64,000 nucleotides of DNA from Onchocerca volvulus (Eukaryota; Nematoda; Chromadorea; Rhabditida; Onchocercidae): positions 18,391,753-18,455,752 of the forward strand of contig HG738138.1 in assembly GCA_000499405.2 (NCBI GenBank), read 5' to 3'. A program made the translations under genes and the position numbers. Within the stretch, counting starts at the first letter, position 1; every line of letters begins with the position of its first letter. Of this stretch, positions 40,604 to 53,409 are shown piece by piece. The notes under the pieces are model-generated. The model did not search any database. It was not told the DNA's origin and was given only the letters and a program-made list of their open reading frames with translations.

Positions 40604-40672
40604 AAATAGAAGCCGGATGGACGGATAGACAGGACGGAGGAGCGAAGCAACGAAGGACCGACGGACGCCATA
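40604..40672 (+). repeat. Degenerate GGACGGA-type G+C-rich patch
   Basis: Variants of ggacgga recur (ggatggacgga, aggacggagg, aggaccgacggacg) over about 70 bp, an unusual G+C- and CpG-rich island in this window. A minus-strand frame crosses it without protein-like features outside the repeat. Confidence 0.6.
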
Positions 40673-43600
40673 TGTGAAGCAAATGTTCCGAGTCTGTTGT
40701 AACCTTTTAATGATTGTGAATGGTTGAACAAGAAAAAAAAGAAAAGATTCGGATGGGATCAACAGGAAAAGTCCTATTTGGATTAGATGTTGTCAAAAGT
40801 GGAAGGCATACAAATTGTTTAAATTAGAGGAAAAGTTGGAGGAAAAAAGAAATCATTTTTAATAATAAATGCTTTCTTTTCATCGAATTCTTACAGTGCT
40901 CAGTTCACTTCTCCTCAATAATTTCTTTTCCTTTCTTGTTGCTTACTTTCATCAAATATACATACTATACTTAAAGTACCAAACATTCCAGAAGAGATCC
41001 AAAAAGTATTGAATGACTAGAACTTTAATAACCATTGACAAAAGCATTCATTTCTGATTATCAGTTACTAAATATTAGTTCTAAGACAAGCAATACGTAC
41101 AATAAATATGTTTAATCTGATTTCCTTCGTATCAAAATTGTTGCTAAAAACAAGAAATAAGTTTTAGAGAGCATTTTGAATTGGGAGGCTAAAAATTTCA
41201 AGCATACTGCTCATATATTGCGTATCAAATATTTAAGTTGCTTCTATTTCTACGTGCAAAATCCTAGTTATTACGAATTCTTTGTTTAGCTCTGAGCATT
41301 TTCCTCCACTCCAAGGAAATATCCCCAACTAAACATTTTTGACGAAAAATAAATAATAATTTTATTATTATTAAGTTCAAAAGCAAACTGAAAAACCAAA
41401 TAGTCAAATTTGATACAAAATCTTTACTTAACGTGATAACAATAATGCAATGTAGTGATAACGGATGCCTTACCACATTCTGTAGTTGTATATTCCCAAA
41501 AAATTACACTAACCCCACCAATACTGGTGATTGATTTAGTGTGGCTTTGCTTAATATAAATATTATGGACAACAGCTTTCTTGAAAAAAAATTTAACGAA
41601 AGTTCCCTGCATATTTAAAAAAGAGTAAGACTGAATGGAAATTTTTTCAATTTTTATATGCTTATATGATAATTCCTGAATTATTTGCCTTTTGGGAGGA
41701 GATTTTAGACTTAAATAAATGTGTTCTCTTTATAAAACATTTCTCGGTTTTGATTCTGCAATTCAAGTTGATGAGATTTTTCTTCCTATGTTATGAAATT
41801 TTTTTAACTTAACATAAATTTTCTATTGATTAGGCGAAATGTTCTTCATTCTAGAATAGGATGATATCAATAATAGTCCCAGTCTCTAATCTCATCAATA
41901 ATCCATACTTCGATATAACTTGGGGATAGAGATTAATGAGTTGACTGATTGAAATTGCATCAAATCCACGTATCATTTTGATGATCTCTATTCCTGGAGG
42001 TATTATTCGGAACAAAAGTCGGTTAGGTATGATATTTGGAAGGTAACAAACTCCATAAAGCGAATTGTATCGGTACACTTGTATGTCAAAGTTGAATTTA
42101 GTATGAACTGATTGATAAGTTGGTTGCTGATTTAATAATTTCATCCTTATTCGGATCTAATCCATAATAATCTTTAGCTCGATGGTAGGTAATAATGTTA
42201 AAAATAAAGTTCTCCTGATAATTCAAATCTTTCTTTTTTTTAGTATTTTTATTTTATCCTGCTGAGAAGAGTGAAGGAAGTTGACCAAAAGCTAAGGGCA
42301 ATACATATGCAAATTATAGAACAGTGATGTTGTATTGATGTGATGATCATAAAAGTAGATGATGTTTCGAACAAAAGCTAATTCGGCCTTTTGCTTTTTC
42401 AAAACAAATTAATGAGCCTGATTGTTCAGTTGCTATACGAAAATGATCTTTCCTATCAGTTTTTTTTTCCTTTCAAAAATCATTCCATCCGTGGTATAAG
42501 CTCAGATGCACCATTTACTGTCATTCGTGAATGTTTCGGCAGATAAGACGATTAAACTGTTTTGTATTCTGGTCAGCAAGGAGTTGTAAGTTCGCAAGTT
42601 ATTTTAAGTAAAAGAAATAAAACTATATTTGATGTTAGTTAATAAATCCAATGCAAAAGCTGTAATTGAGGAATATACAGCTAATCACTGTAAAATGATT
42701 TGTTAAGAACATTTCAATACTGAAATCTTATAGATATGAGTGTAATGAATTTAGTATTCCTATACGCTGCATCTGAATTTGCTTATCCTGATTTCTTAGT
42801 GGAACAATATCCGAAGACCCATTAGATTTGTAAAGAACTTAAAAATGATTTTAGCCGATGGCATTTTTACCAATCGTTACATCGAAATAAGATTCTAGAT
42901 GGCCTTAGATCAGAAAAGATGAGCTCATCCTTGAAATATCTTGGACAATAAGAGTCACCAGATTATGATATTCACTTTATAGATTTGCAGAAACTTGACC
43001 CAACATACTGAAATGCAAAACATTCGGGTAAAAAGATAAGCAATAGATATACGGATCAAGGAATGGTTCTTAATTAGTGGCATCCTTCTTCTATCCACAT
43101 CAATCTATTTCAATTCATTCATTCAAATCCAATCTATTGGCTTCGGAAAAAAATAACCCTGTCACACATTCATCAAATAATACAGATCTCTTTTTTCTTA
43201 CATGTTAAATCTTATGAATTCTAGCTTAGATGGTTGTGTTGGTAGTTTGGCCTAACCATTTATCATCAAAATTTCTTCCATTCTAGATTTCGCAACATGT
43301 GTTCTCGGCTAAGTTTCGACATATGTTTCTTACTCAGCAAATACCCAGACAAGTTGCAGACAATAGTTTGGACAGTCTTGAGGATTGCAAGTTTCTGTTG
43401 CTGCTATCGTTTTTACATAAAATTGATGATCTGGCTCAGAAGTGTCTATATGTCATTTTTTAATTTATTTAAAGTTTTTTCTTTTCTTTTTTTTTTAAAG
43501 AAAAGTCTTCATTTATGGATTTAAAATTCTAAAATGACATACTAAAACATTTTAATGCATCAATTTTGATTTCGAAGAATTAATAATTTAAAAATAAACG

Positions 43601-44409
43601 TATGGATTCTTTTTTTTTTTTTTGGTTACATTATCTGACAGGAGTAATCACATTATTTCGAAAATATATAATCCACCGTATAACCAAGCAGTAATGATGA
43701 CTAATCTAGGCAATATTGATAAATGGTTCAAAATTTTAATCTACTGGACTATAAATTGCTAAATCCGAAATCTTTCACTTATCTGCTTGGAATTCATTCT
43801 ATCTAGGCATCAATGCACTTTGCTTACATTACAGTAATATAAAATTAAAGATGAAAGCCATGCAGCTTAACTCAAGTTCTAGCTATCAAAGATCTGAAAC
43901 TTTTTTAACATTCAACTTTTGTTTAGTCAATTTTTGTATCAAATTTCGTTTTTTCGTTTTATTAGTGCTATATCATAACTCCACCAGTATTCGTTTTTTT
44001 TTTTTTTTTTTGTTGTTTCATTCCACATTTGGTAGGAATTATTATCTGAATTATCATTCTTAAGTTCTTTAAAAATCTCGGAAGCATTGTTTTAATTACA
44101 TCTGTTGCAATCGAAATGTATAAACAAAAGAATAGCGATGTTGTTGAGGATTTGGAGACTCAGTCTAAGCTTATATTGTTTATATTAGGTTTATTATTAA
44201 GCTTACTTGTAGGCTTTCTTTCCTTTTAATTGATAAGCAATTATCCATGGGATGAAATTCAATGTTGACAAAAGAAAAATTAGCCACAAATCATAAAATA
44301 CGATGAATTCGTGTAGGTATAAAAAGAAAACGGGAAAGTTTCTAACTAAGCTTAGCATGAAATATATGAAGTTTAGAAATTTAATTTGACAATAAACATC
44401 ATGTCATCG

Positions 44410-44480
44410 TATTTTCATTATTATCACTATCGTCACCATCATTAGCATTATTATTATTATTTTGTTAGCAGCATCATTAT
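44410..44480 (+). repeat. Imperfect ATT/ATC trinucleotide stretch
   Basis: Drifted attatc, catcat and attatt triplets. Similar stretches occur at 47270-47325, 49020-49130 and 61640-61672. Confidence 0.75.
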
Positions 44481-44652
44481 TAATGCTTACTAACTGAATT
44501 GACTGCAGAAAATTTAAATTGTTGCTATTATTTTTATACCGATTTCTCGAATTTTACGGGTTCTTTGGATTCTCAAAATTACGAGTAATTGCATTATTTT
44601 GAAAATTTGCATCATTTCAGTATCGGAAGACATTGAAATCCCTTCAATTTTG

Positions 44653-44660
44653 TGCCTGTA

Positions 44661-44710
<50 letters not shown>

Positions 44711-44770
44711 AATAATATATGTAAATAATATATATATATATATATATATGCCTGTAAATAATATATATGC
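44653..44770. repeat. Duplicated unit with (AT)n expansions
   Basis: tgcctgtaaataatatatat occurs at 44653 and again at 44749, and gtaaataatatat also between them, at about 44720. Long (AT)n runs (for example 44664-44704) separate the copies. The structure is that of a complex microsatellite built by duplication of a flank plus its AT tract. Confidence 0.8.
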
Positions 44771-46510
44771 CCGAAGAATTTTAAGTTAATTTCAATGCTA
44801 CAATTTTAATTTTCAGTGAAACTATTGCGAATAATTGTTCCGATTCGAATTACGCTTCGATTTTGCTATAGTAATTTTAAAAGAGCAACTGATTTATTTT
44901 AAGATCAGCAAAACGAATGAAATTTAATGAAAACACTCCTCAATTCTTGGTTATGTGTGATTGGAAATAACAAGTGGCATTATCAATGTCGTCATCCATC
45001 CATACAGAAAGAAGCAAAATACGTAAGATTTAATTTATGGTATTCGCTATCCAGGACAAAGTTTAATAACTAAACGAAATATATCACAGCGGAACTCGTA
45101 ATGAAAGTCAAAAATTCAATTTTGGTTCGCAATTCATTCGTCCTCTTCCTCTTCTTTCATCATTTTCCTTGCCTTTTTAGTTTTATTCTTTTTTTGTCAT
45201 ACTATACACAAACTGACATTAAATTTTAACATCTTTACGCCATCTAATCAGTCATTCCGTTATCATTTGCATATCACATAAGCCAGCACATATGTGATTT
45301 ATAATTCAAAATCATCCGCTATATACACATCGAAAAATTTTATAGCGGTATCCTTTTCTCATCTTCCTTTCAAAAAAAAAAAAAAATGAAATCAGCAAAG
45401 TCAAACTAAATAAATGCGAATTACCTGTCGAACCATCGCTCTTCCCTTCCATCTGCTACTTTCCATGCGTCCCATATGGTTTTCGATTGTTAACGAGTAG
45501 AAAGCTGCTTAATTAACACTTAACAGTGTTAGAATTATTTATTTAAATTATAAAAATTACCAATCACCAACAATGTCCAGTCCTCAATCACTTTTTTCTG
45601 CATATTTTCGAGCAGTTATTGATGAATAATGTATATCTCTCGAGAATGACATGCAAGCAAGCATGGTAGAAGTGAAATTTTCCAAAATCATCGAAAGTTT
45701 TGGAAGTTTATTATAAGGAAAAAGACGGTTTTGTTTCTTTTTCTTATGTTTATCTGACAGCAGGTGAATATTGGTTATCAGTGAATGATATTCATGAGTC
45801 ACTCTGTCGATCCTTGAGAATATGGCATTTATTTGGGAAACTTGAAAATTAAAAAGAATAAACAAGTCTGATATAATTACAGTTAAGATAACATATTTTG
45901 AGGATTCAATGCATTTTCAGTATTTTATTGAAATTTACATCTGTGTTTGTATTTTACAAAATGCTGGCATAAAAAACTTCAAATAAATCATTTCTGACAT
46001 TAACTAAAAATTTTGTGGAAATTCTAGAAAATCAAAATGACACCACTAATTACTTTAATTTTACGTCCAAGCTGTAACTAACCAATCGCTATAGAAAAGA
46101 GTACAAAATAGTAGAAAAAACATCAAACAATATTGATTGGATTGAAAAACTGGGACGATTCAATAAAGGATTAATGAACTTTAATATCAGATTTATTTAC
46201 AACGGTTGTGAACACTTTCAAAATACTAGACATGTAGGCAGTCTACAAGTAGGAGAACAGTCGGATATGGCATTAGTGTAATTTTCGTGAAATTTTGGCC
46301 CAAATTTCATCATTTTTAATTTTGAAAGCGAATGTATGAGTGAAGTTTCTTTGAAATTTGAGGATCGAAATTAGTAAAATAAAATCATAATTCTCGGTAA
46401 AGGAATTCAAAATGGGTTAATGTGTAATCTAAAGTGGGTTAATGTTTCACTGTGTTTGCGCAACTTTAAGTGTTTTATTCACATATGTTTTGATGTTATG
46501 TAGTAATTCT

Positions 46511-46534
46511 TGCATGCGCATGTGCGCGTGTATG
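46511..46534. repeat. 24-nt alternating pyrimidine-purine tract
   Basis: tgcatgcgcatgtgcgcgtg and the next four bases alternate strictly between pyrimidine and purine with several CG steps, a sequence prone to left-handed (Z) DNA. Confidence 0.9.
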
Positions 46535-48800
46535 TTTGCATTTGTTTACAGAAACCATTTTATATGCATGATGATAAAATTCGTGCAAATAGCCTAACAT
46601 TAATTTGGACAAAAAACTACACAATTAATTTATGAAAAAAAACGGAAAAAATACATCAAGAATGGAACAGAGAAAGTGAAAGAAATGTATTGTTAATGAT
46701 TATGCGCCAGTCATCGATAATTTATAATAAATTACGGAAAATTATAATCCTCTTCCCATAGTTAAGCCATTTATCAGTTCATCTATTCATTCATTCAGCC
46801 ACTTGCTTCATTTCCTTTTCTATCGTTTTCAATAAATCATTTACATCCTGTTACCGTCTACTGAACTTATCACTTCTTCCTTATGCGGTAGAATATTCCT
46901 TGTTTATTTGGACATGGCAATAATTAAATTAAGGACATCCTACGTGAATCAAGTGGATAATAATCAAATTAATGTCATTAATTAGAACAACCGACCTTTA
47001 TGGCTCTCAGTGATCTCATTTTAATGCTAACAATTAGAAGTCAGAAAATAAGGAACAAATGACCAGAAGACATTCTGTAACATTGATAAGATAACAGAAT
47101 AGAATTGAAATGATTGAAAATACTGTTGATAGATTAATTCAAAAAAAGATTGGAACATTCCGACGATCGAATTATTTTTTCAGTTATTTGATGTGAAAAT
47201 AACAAGGATACTTGTAGAATTTATGGGCATAATGTAAGTTCTAAACTTAAACAGTGATATTTTCATTAGAGCTATCATTATCATTCTCATTGTCCTTATT
47301 ATATTATTATCGTTACTAATTAATTAAACAGACACTTCGCTCAGAATTATGTCTGTTTTCTCATTTCTATCTGATCATTTATTGACACGAACGCGGCTTT
47401 ATGTTTAGCTTTATTCGCCGCAAATTATTTTGATGTCAAACACTTCGGCGCTTATGTCACACATAGAGAATGATAGCCTGAAAAAAAAAAAAGAAAGAGA
47501 AAAAAAACAAACAATGTGATAAGAAGTTGGATAGTTTAGAGAATAGCGTGATAAAATGATTAATGCAATAAAATGAAAAGTAAACAGAAAAAACCATTTA
47601 CTTTTAAAAGATATTAAAGCATTTCATGAGCATGTCGTGTTGCCGTCGTCATCATCGAAATTATAGCAATTGTTATCGAGAACATAATCTTTTACATTGT
47701 CATTCCTCATTTATACTTGATGATGAGAATATGCTGCAATATGGAAAAATACAAAATTACTTAGACAGGTTAAAGAAAGGCACTAGTGAATAATATTGTT
47801 GTCAGTCTGAAGCCAATTTCCATTTCGGTATGGATTCTGAATCATAAAAAAGAAAGGAAAAAATTCAAATAAAATATTGGAAAATTTTTTTTTGGTTTTT
47901 GTTATGTTTCGGAGGATAGTTTTGGGTTAAGTTTTTGTTGCCCTTCCTTTCTAAAGATAAGATAATTCAACTGAATACATACAGGATTCCAATATCGGAA
48001 ATCGGAAAATGACACATTATCGAACTGAAAGTTTATGGTCCTCCGTTATAATGCACAGAAAAACGAAAATTTATGTAATGTTATCGGTTTATTGAATATT
48101 GAGGACTTCATAAAGTTTTCGTTTGTGATATATTTGATTACTATAAGTTGAGTTTTGCCGTATTTTTGTAATATTTCCTTGGGAAGCGGTTTCGCGGTTG
48201 TATTTTTCGTAAAATTTCCGGATATAGCACATATTAAGAATCTATTAGATCAATTAAAAAGTTGTTGCTATGGACTAAATAAATTATACAAATTTTGATT
48301 TGAATTTTTTTTCTTTTTGAATTCGTTGAATGGTCACTACTGAGTACATCTATCCTAAAACTTAGCTACTCAAACTTTTCGTTTTCACGAAGTAATACGG
48401 AAACAGTTCTTGGATGCATATCCGGATTATCTAATCTTTTTTTTTTTTTTTTTGGGAGCGTCTCACAGTATTAGTTCGATTACATGCTATAAATATTGAA
48501 TTGCAGATTTTTTTAAAGAATCATACAGAGATAATTATCAAATTTTTCCGATCAATAAACTGGACTATATTAAATATCGACATTGATAATTTAAATACTT
48601 ATTCTGTTTGCAGTTGCATTTTGTATCGGTAAATGTGCTTTGACCTTACTCATTCGTGCTGAAACGATTATTTGTAAATTGGATTCAAGTAGAATTGCGA
48701 AAACTTGGTTCATTACGTGAAAATTCCTGTCAACTTCAATGTGCAGAGAAGCGGAACGAATTTAAAATGGAACAAAATTAAAATCATTTCTCCTTGCATG

Positions 48801-48807
<7 letters not shown>

Positions 48808-48848
<41 letters not shown>
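48808..48848. repeat. (AC)n microsatellite, 41 bp
   Basis: Uninterrupted alternating A/C, preceded by a short (TA)n and followed by tacatac. It makes one frame read as a Thr-His run, which is an artefact of the repeat. Confidence 0.95.
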
Positions 48849-48852
<4 letters not shown>

Positions 48853-49017
48853 TACCGCTCATATATAAATATTTATCTGGAATTCTAGTAGTCAGGATGT
48901 AATGACATCTTGAACATAGAATCGAACTTCTTAGAACGACAAATCTCCCATGTTCTCATCTTAGCTAAGAAGCAAATGCTCATCCCTTTCTTTCTGTCAA
49001 ATTTCCTTTTCCTTCTC

Positions 49018-49130
49018 CTTATCATCATCAAAGTCATCACCATCGTCATTATCATCAGTATCACTACTTTTAATGTTACCTCCATCGATACTTCCACTAT
49101 TATCGCAATATCATCACCGATATAAGTTTT
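49018..49130 (+). repeat. Imperfect ATC trinucleotide stretch
   Basis: Long drifted run of atc/att triplets. It keeps frames open on both strands (Ile/Ser on plus, Met/Val/Ile on minus), which are not genes. Confidence 0.75.
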
Positions 49131-49690
49131 CATCATTATTTCGTTATCATTAGTTCTTTTTTTATTTTATCACTGTAGTTTGTTTCCTTTTAATTCATTC
49201 ATATAAATGGCATAAATTACTTTAAAATGAGTTAAGTCATTCATGCACGCATATTCTCCATTATATTTTATTTTTAAAAAACTCTAAAATCCATAAAACA
49301 CATGTGGAGACTTCAAAAATTAAAAAAAAATTCTTTTTGAAATATTATCGGGATACTAGAATGCAAGATTTTATCGATTACTCAATTTAGTTTAAGGCTA
49401 CTTTAACAGATTTTTGTTATCTGACATTAAATCAGCTAAATACACCATACTGGCTTCCTTTTTTGCTTCAGACAGATATTGGTTTGTCGATTATTTCAGA
49501 AAAAAGATTTCAGAATTTCGTCGAATTTTTGCTATTTTTGATGTTGCTTCTATGTTTCAAAATTTTGCAATATATTTTACATATGCAAACGAGAAAATAT
49601 CAAAATTTAAAAATATGCCAATAATGTGAAATTTGAATTTTTATGCAAAAGCCTTCCAATTTTAAGTTTTTTTCTTCAAATCACTATTTT

Positions 49691-49714
49691 AAGCGCTATG
49701 TATGCTTAGCGCTT
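49691..49714. repeat. 8-bp inverted repeat
   Basis: aagcgcta and tagcgctt are complementary with an 8-nt loop. It is a small G+C-richer spot in an AT-rich stretch, with no gene beside it. Confidence 0.6.
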
Positions 49715-51115
49715 CGCGATATTACATATCAACTTCGAATGAAAACTATATCAAAATTTCATCAAACTATTGTTTCCATATGAATGCATCTGTAATGTAA
49801 AAACGAATATCAGTAATGAGCTGCATATTATTATCTTCTACAGGAAAATAGAATAATTCCCGATATATGTACACCGCGGGAAGCTTATTGATTAACTTGT
49901 TAATTAAAATATAAGTGGTTCGATTACCTTGTCGATAATGCAAAGTGATATTTTCTTGTTAATTTGCTCAAAAATTAACAAGAACTTTAAATTGACATAA
50001 ATCTCTCAACATTATCACTTACCTCTGTGCTATTTTCATATGACAGTGAAAGAGATATTCAGATGACTTTCAATTATTGTCTCAGAAATGATAATTATTT
50101 GCTAATTAAAATTTTCACCTATACTGTTCCATTTCCTACCTTAATTTGAACAAAAAATATAGACAAAAAGAAAAAGAAAAAAGAAACTGAAATAAAAGCA
50201 GCACCATCTATCAGTACTGAATTAGCAATAGTCAGCAATTGCTGAATTCATTTTTTTTTTTTTTTTCTTTTTCGAAACTGCAGCAATAGCAGGCTGCACT
50301 AACAGTAATTATTGCTGCGTGATTGCACGAAATGATTGATTGACTGACTTAATGCTTGCTTAGTTTCATGACATTCAGGTTGAATTTTATGTACCGAAGG
50401 GAAGATGTGAGAGAAAGGAGCTTTCAAGATCGAATGGAAAAATATGAGAGCATCAAAGATTCGAGCAAAAAAAGTCGCCATTTTCTACTTGATTTCCTCT
50501 GTTGCCACTTTCTTAGCCAAGCAATTTTCTGGACTGCCAACTAATGGCCATTCGTTGACATTTGGAATACTATGTTAGCCAGAAATAATAGCCAAAACGA
50601 AACAATATTTGGTCGTTGAATAATTGGAAGTAAAGGTTAAATCGATGTCAGAATAGAAGGTAAGTTAAAGTATTTCCAGAAATATCTGATTTCCTTTTTT
50701 TTATGTGTGTGTGTTTAATGACAAAAACGATAGACAGCATCGATGGTTATTTGCCTTACTCCTTTTTCCAGTATTGAATGAATGAAACAAGTAATCAATC
50801 CCAAGTGAAAATTAAGATCCAAAAAAAGAAAAATAAATAAAAGAAATTCCTTATCATTTATTTTGAGCATTCATTCGAATTTGAATGGGTAACAATTTCG
50901 CCACATATAGAAAAGAAAATTTTGAAATATCAACACTTGAAAGACAGTAGTTCTATTCGGTTGTTCATATAAAAATTAAGATTTGCTCTTTGATAATAAG
51001 TTTAGGCCAAACTATCATAAAACCTTTCTGGCCAAGTTGTCGCTATCAAGCGTTTGATTAGAATGAATTAATGGCTCTCATCATTCAACTTACTGTCCTT
51101 CCCTATGGTGCTTTG

Positions 51116-51182
51116 TGCAGACGTATTGTCGCTGTACGATGCTTCGTGCGTGCATCGCTTTTGCAAACATATTGTCGCTGTG
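51116..51182. repeat. 46-bp-spaced direct repeat
   Basis: tgcagacgtattgtcgctg at 51116 is repeated as tgcaaacatattgtcgctg at 51162, with three differences over 21 bp. The part before each copy (tgctttg / tcgcttt) is also similar. The patch is G+C-richer than average. Confidence 0.7.
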
Positions 51183-52806
51183 AGAAACGGAATGATCGGC
51201 TGCTTAATTTTCGGTGAACTTTGACACTTTATCAGTACATATATAATCGATTGCCTTATCATAATAGAGCAAACAAAAGATACATGAAGGATAAATGGTG
51301 ATTGAGGAGAGTCCAGACACAGTCAACATAATTAGCAACAACAAAAATATGTAGAAAGTTGACATTCTCAAAACTTATTTAGAAAATAACTCATTGAAAC
51401 GAACACTGGAGGAAATAGAGGAAAAGCAAATGTAAGAAGCAATGTCGAAGAGGCTAGGGTCTAGAGATGTGTGGTTTTATGGGGGAGGGGCGTATTATAT
51501 GTGCTCCATATCTCACATCATCTTTCTACATTTCCCTTCCCGTTTCATTGGTCCGTGCTATCTTCTTTTCCTAACTGTCTGACATTTAGCTACAATGCTA
51601 TTTCGAGTTATTGTATGGTCTAGACTGTTAAAGAGAGGGTAAAAGAGAGAGAGGAAGGAGATGCATGTCTATCCATCTGCGTGCGGTCCTTCTCCTCTAG
51701 CTCAATTGCCATTTCGAATTTTCTGTCTTCATGGCCCTTACTTTACTTCACCGCAATCTTTATTTTACCATCATCCCTTTCCAACAACTTCAGTTTGCTT
51801 TCGAAGTGAAGCCGTGAAAAATTCCTTACCAAAACTGGCCATAAATCGGTGATTTCGATGATCTTTGAATAATTTGGCCCGATGCCATATCCAAATTTCG
51901 GGATGAAATCAGACCGTTGCGTATCATACTATCAGTATTATGATTCTTCTTCAATCGAGAAATGCCTCCGATCGTGACTCCAATCAGCAGTCAACCGATC
52001 TTACTTTTTCCTTTTAATCAGAACTCATAGGACACATATTCCATCTCCTAATTCGTAATTACTTCGAATTATTATTTACTGATTGCCGCATTGCTTTTAC
52101 TTCGTTTTAGTTACTGTCCATAATTACTAGAATGACCCGTAATTATATATAATTGCAGTGAATACGAGTCGGGAGGAAGCAAAAGTAATTCCATTTTGAT
52201 CATTTTATCAACTTTTTTCACCTTGTAAAAAATCCTAATTCTATGCTCGTTTGGAATTTTAATAGCATCTTTCTTATTTGCATACTATTTTTATTTGCCT
52301 AATTGTTTATTGACTATTCGATCCGAACTATGTTTAATTTTTTTCTTTAATTGCTCTAGTTAAAAGCATTCATTATTCCGGTTTTATCCCATTTCTTCTG
52401 CTTTTTCTTGTTCTCAGCACCCTTAATGTTTTAATTATCGAATTATTCAATTCCTTTGAAAAATCTTCAAAACTCTTAGACCTCTCTTCTTAGTTCAAAA
52501 AGGTGTGTTGTTTATCTTTCTTCAGCACACTTTTTGAGAACTTTTTCTACTTTCATCTATAAGGAGACAAAAAAACGACAAAGTTTAAGAGCGAAATGAA
52601 AATATAAAAAGTTTTCAAGTTAAAGAAAAACAATACAGTGATTCTTTTCCTTATCCGATTTTTCAAACGTGGTGAAGCCTTCCTTCATTGACATACAACA
52701 TATAAATATATTCCATATTCTTTGCTGGTGGTCCCATTCGGGTCTCTTTTTTTGAATATTGCACTTAAAAAGACTTCGCTTTGTACTTTCATATCTTTCG
52801 ATGGAT

Positions 52807-52809
<3 letters not shown>

Positions 52810-52844
<35 letters not shown>
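52810..52844 (+). repeat. T homopolymer, 35 nt
   Basis: Uninterrupted run of 35 T followed by ggtgtccg. No poly(A)-tailed element could be recognised on the minus strand beside it. Confidence 0.95.
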
Positions 52845-52845
<1 letters not shown>

Positions 52846-53390
52846 GTGTCCGAATATTTTACCTTAACGACAAATGCAAAAGCATAATTTCAGATAAATG
52901 ATAATAATGATGATTTGAAACAATCAGTTTTTCATATAATCATTGGTCTGTCTGATAAAGCATGCCCTTTTCCTTTCCTAACAGTAAGCCGAAATTCCGT
53001 GGATAGGTCGAAATAATGGTGAAGCTAATTGAATAGAGATTAGTAAAGGGATAAGATATGCAGAAAATGTTAAGGGAATTTGCCGTTTCTTCAAGCTCAT
53101 GAATCAAATCAGTGTGATGTCATATTCATTGTCTGAGTTTTCACTATCACTATCTAAATTACCTTTGGCTACAACTTTTGAAGAAGAAAGACTAGCATAT
53201 TTATGAGAGAAATTTTAGAGGTAAATGCCTAGGAAAGACATAAAACGGAATGAGAATTATGGCCATATCTCGAGATTAGCATTAAAGTCATTGTGAGATT
53301 AATAGTGATAGCAGAATCTTCAAAATTCATTTGGCTTTATGGAATAACAGATTGCGGTCATTTCTCCTAGCCTTTTCATCATACCAATTC

Positions 53391-53409
53391 AAAAAAAAAA
53401 AAAAAAAAA
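53391..53409 (+). repeat. A homopolymer, 19 nt
   Basis: Longest A run on the plus strand. The preceding sequence shows no gene-like frame that would make it a retroposon tail. Confidence 0.9.

Larger units (their letters stand above)
35095..44652. other. AT-rich DNA without recognisable genes
   Basis: Frames at 36196-36516, 39809-40060, 40176-40731 and 41851-42144 are hydrophobic or repeat-driven, start mostly at non-ATG codons, and resemble no family I know. Confidence 0.5.

Noticed and set aside
48885..49136. Overlapping frames on both strands rich in Ile/Ser or Met/Val
   Set aside because: They are kept open by the ATC trinucleotide stretch; no protein-like segment outside it.
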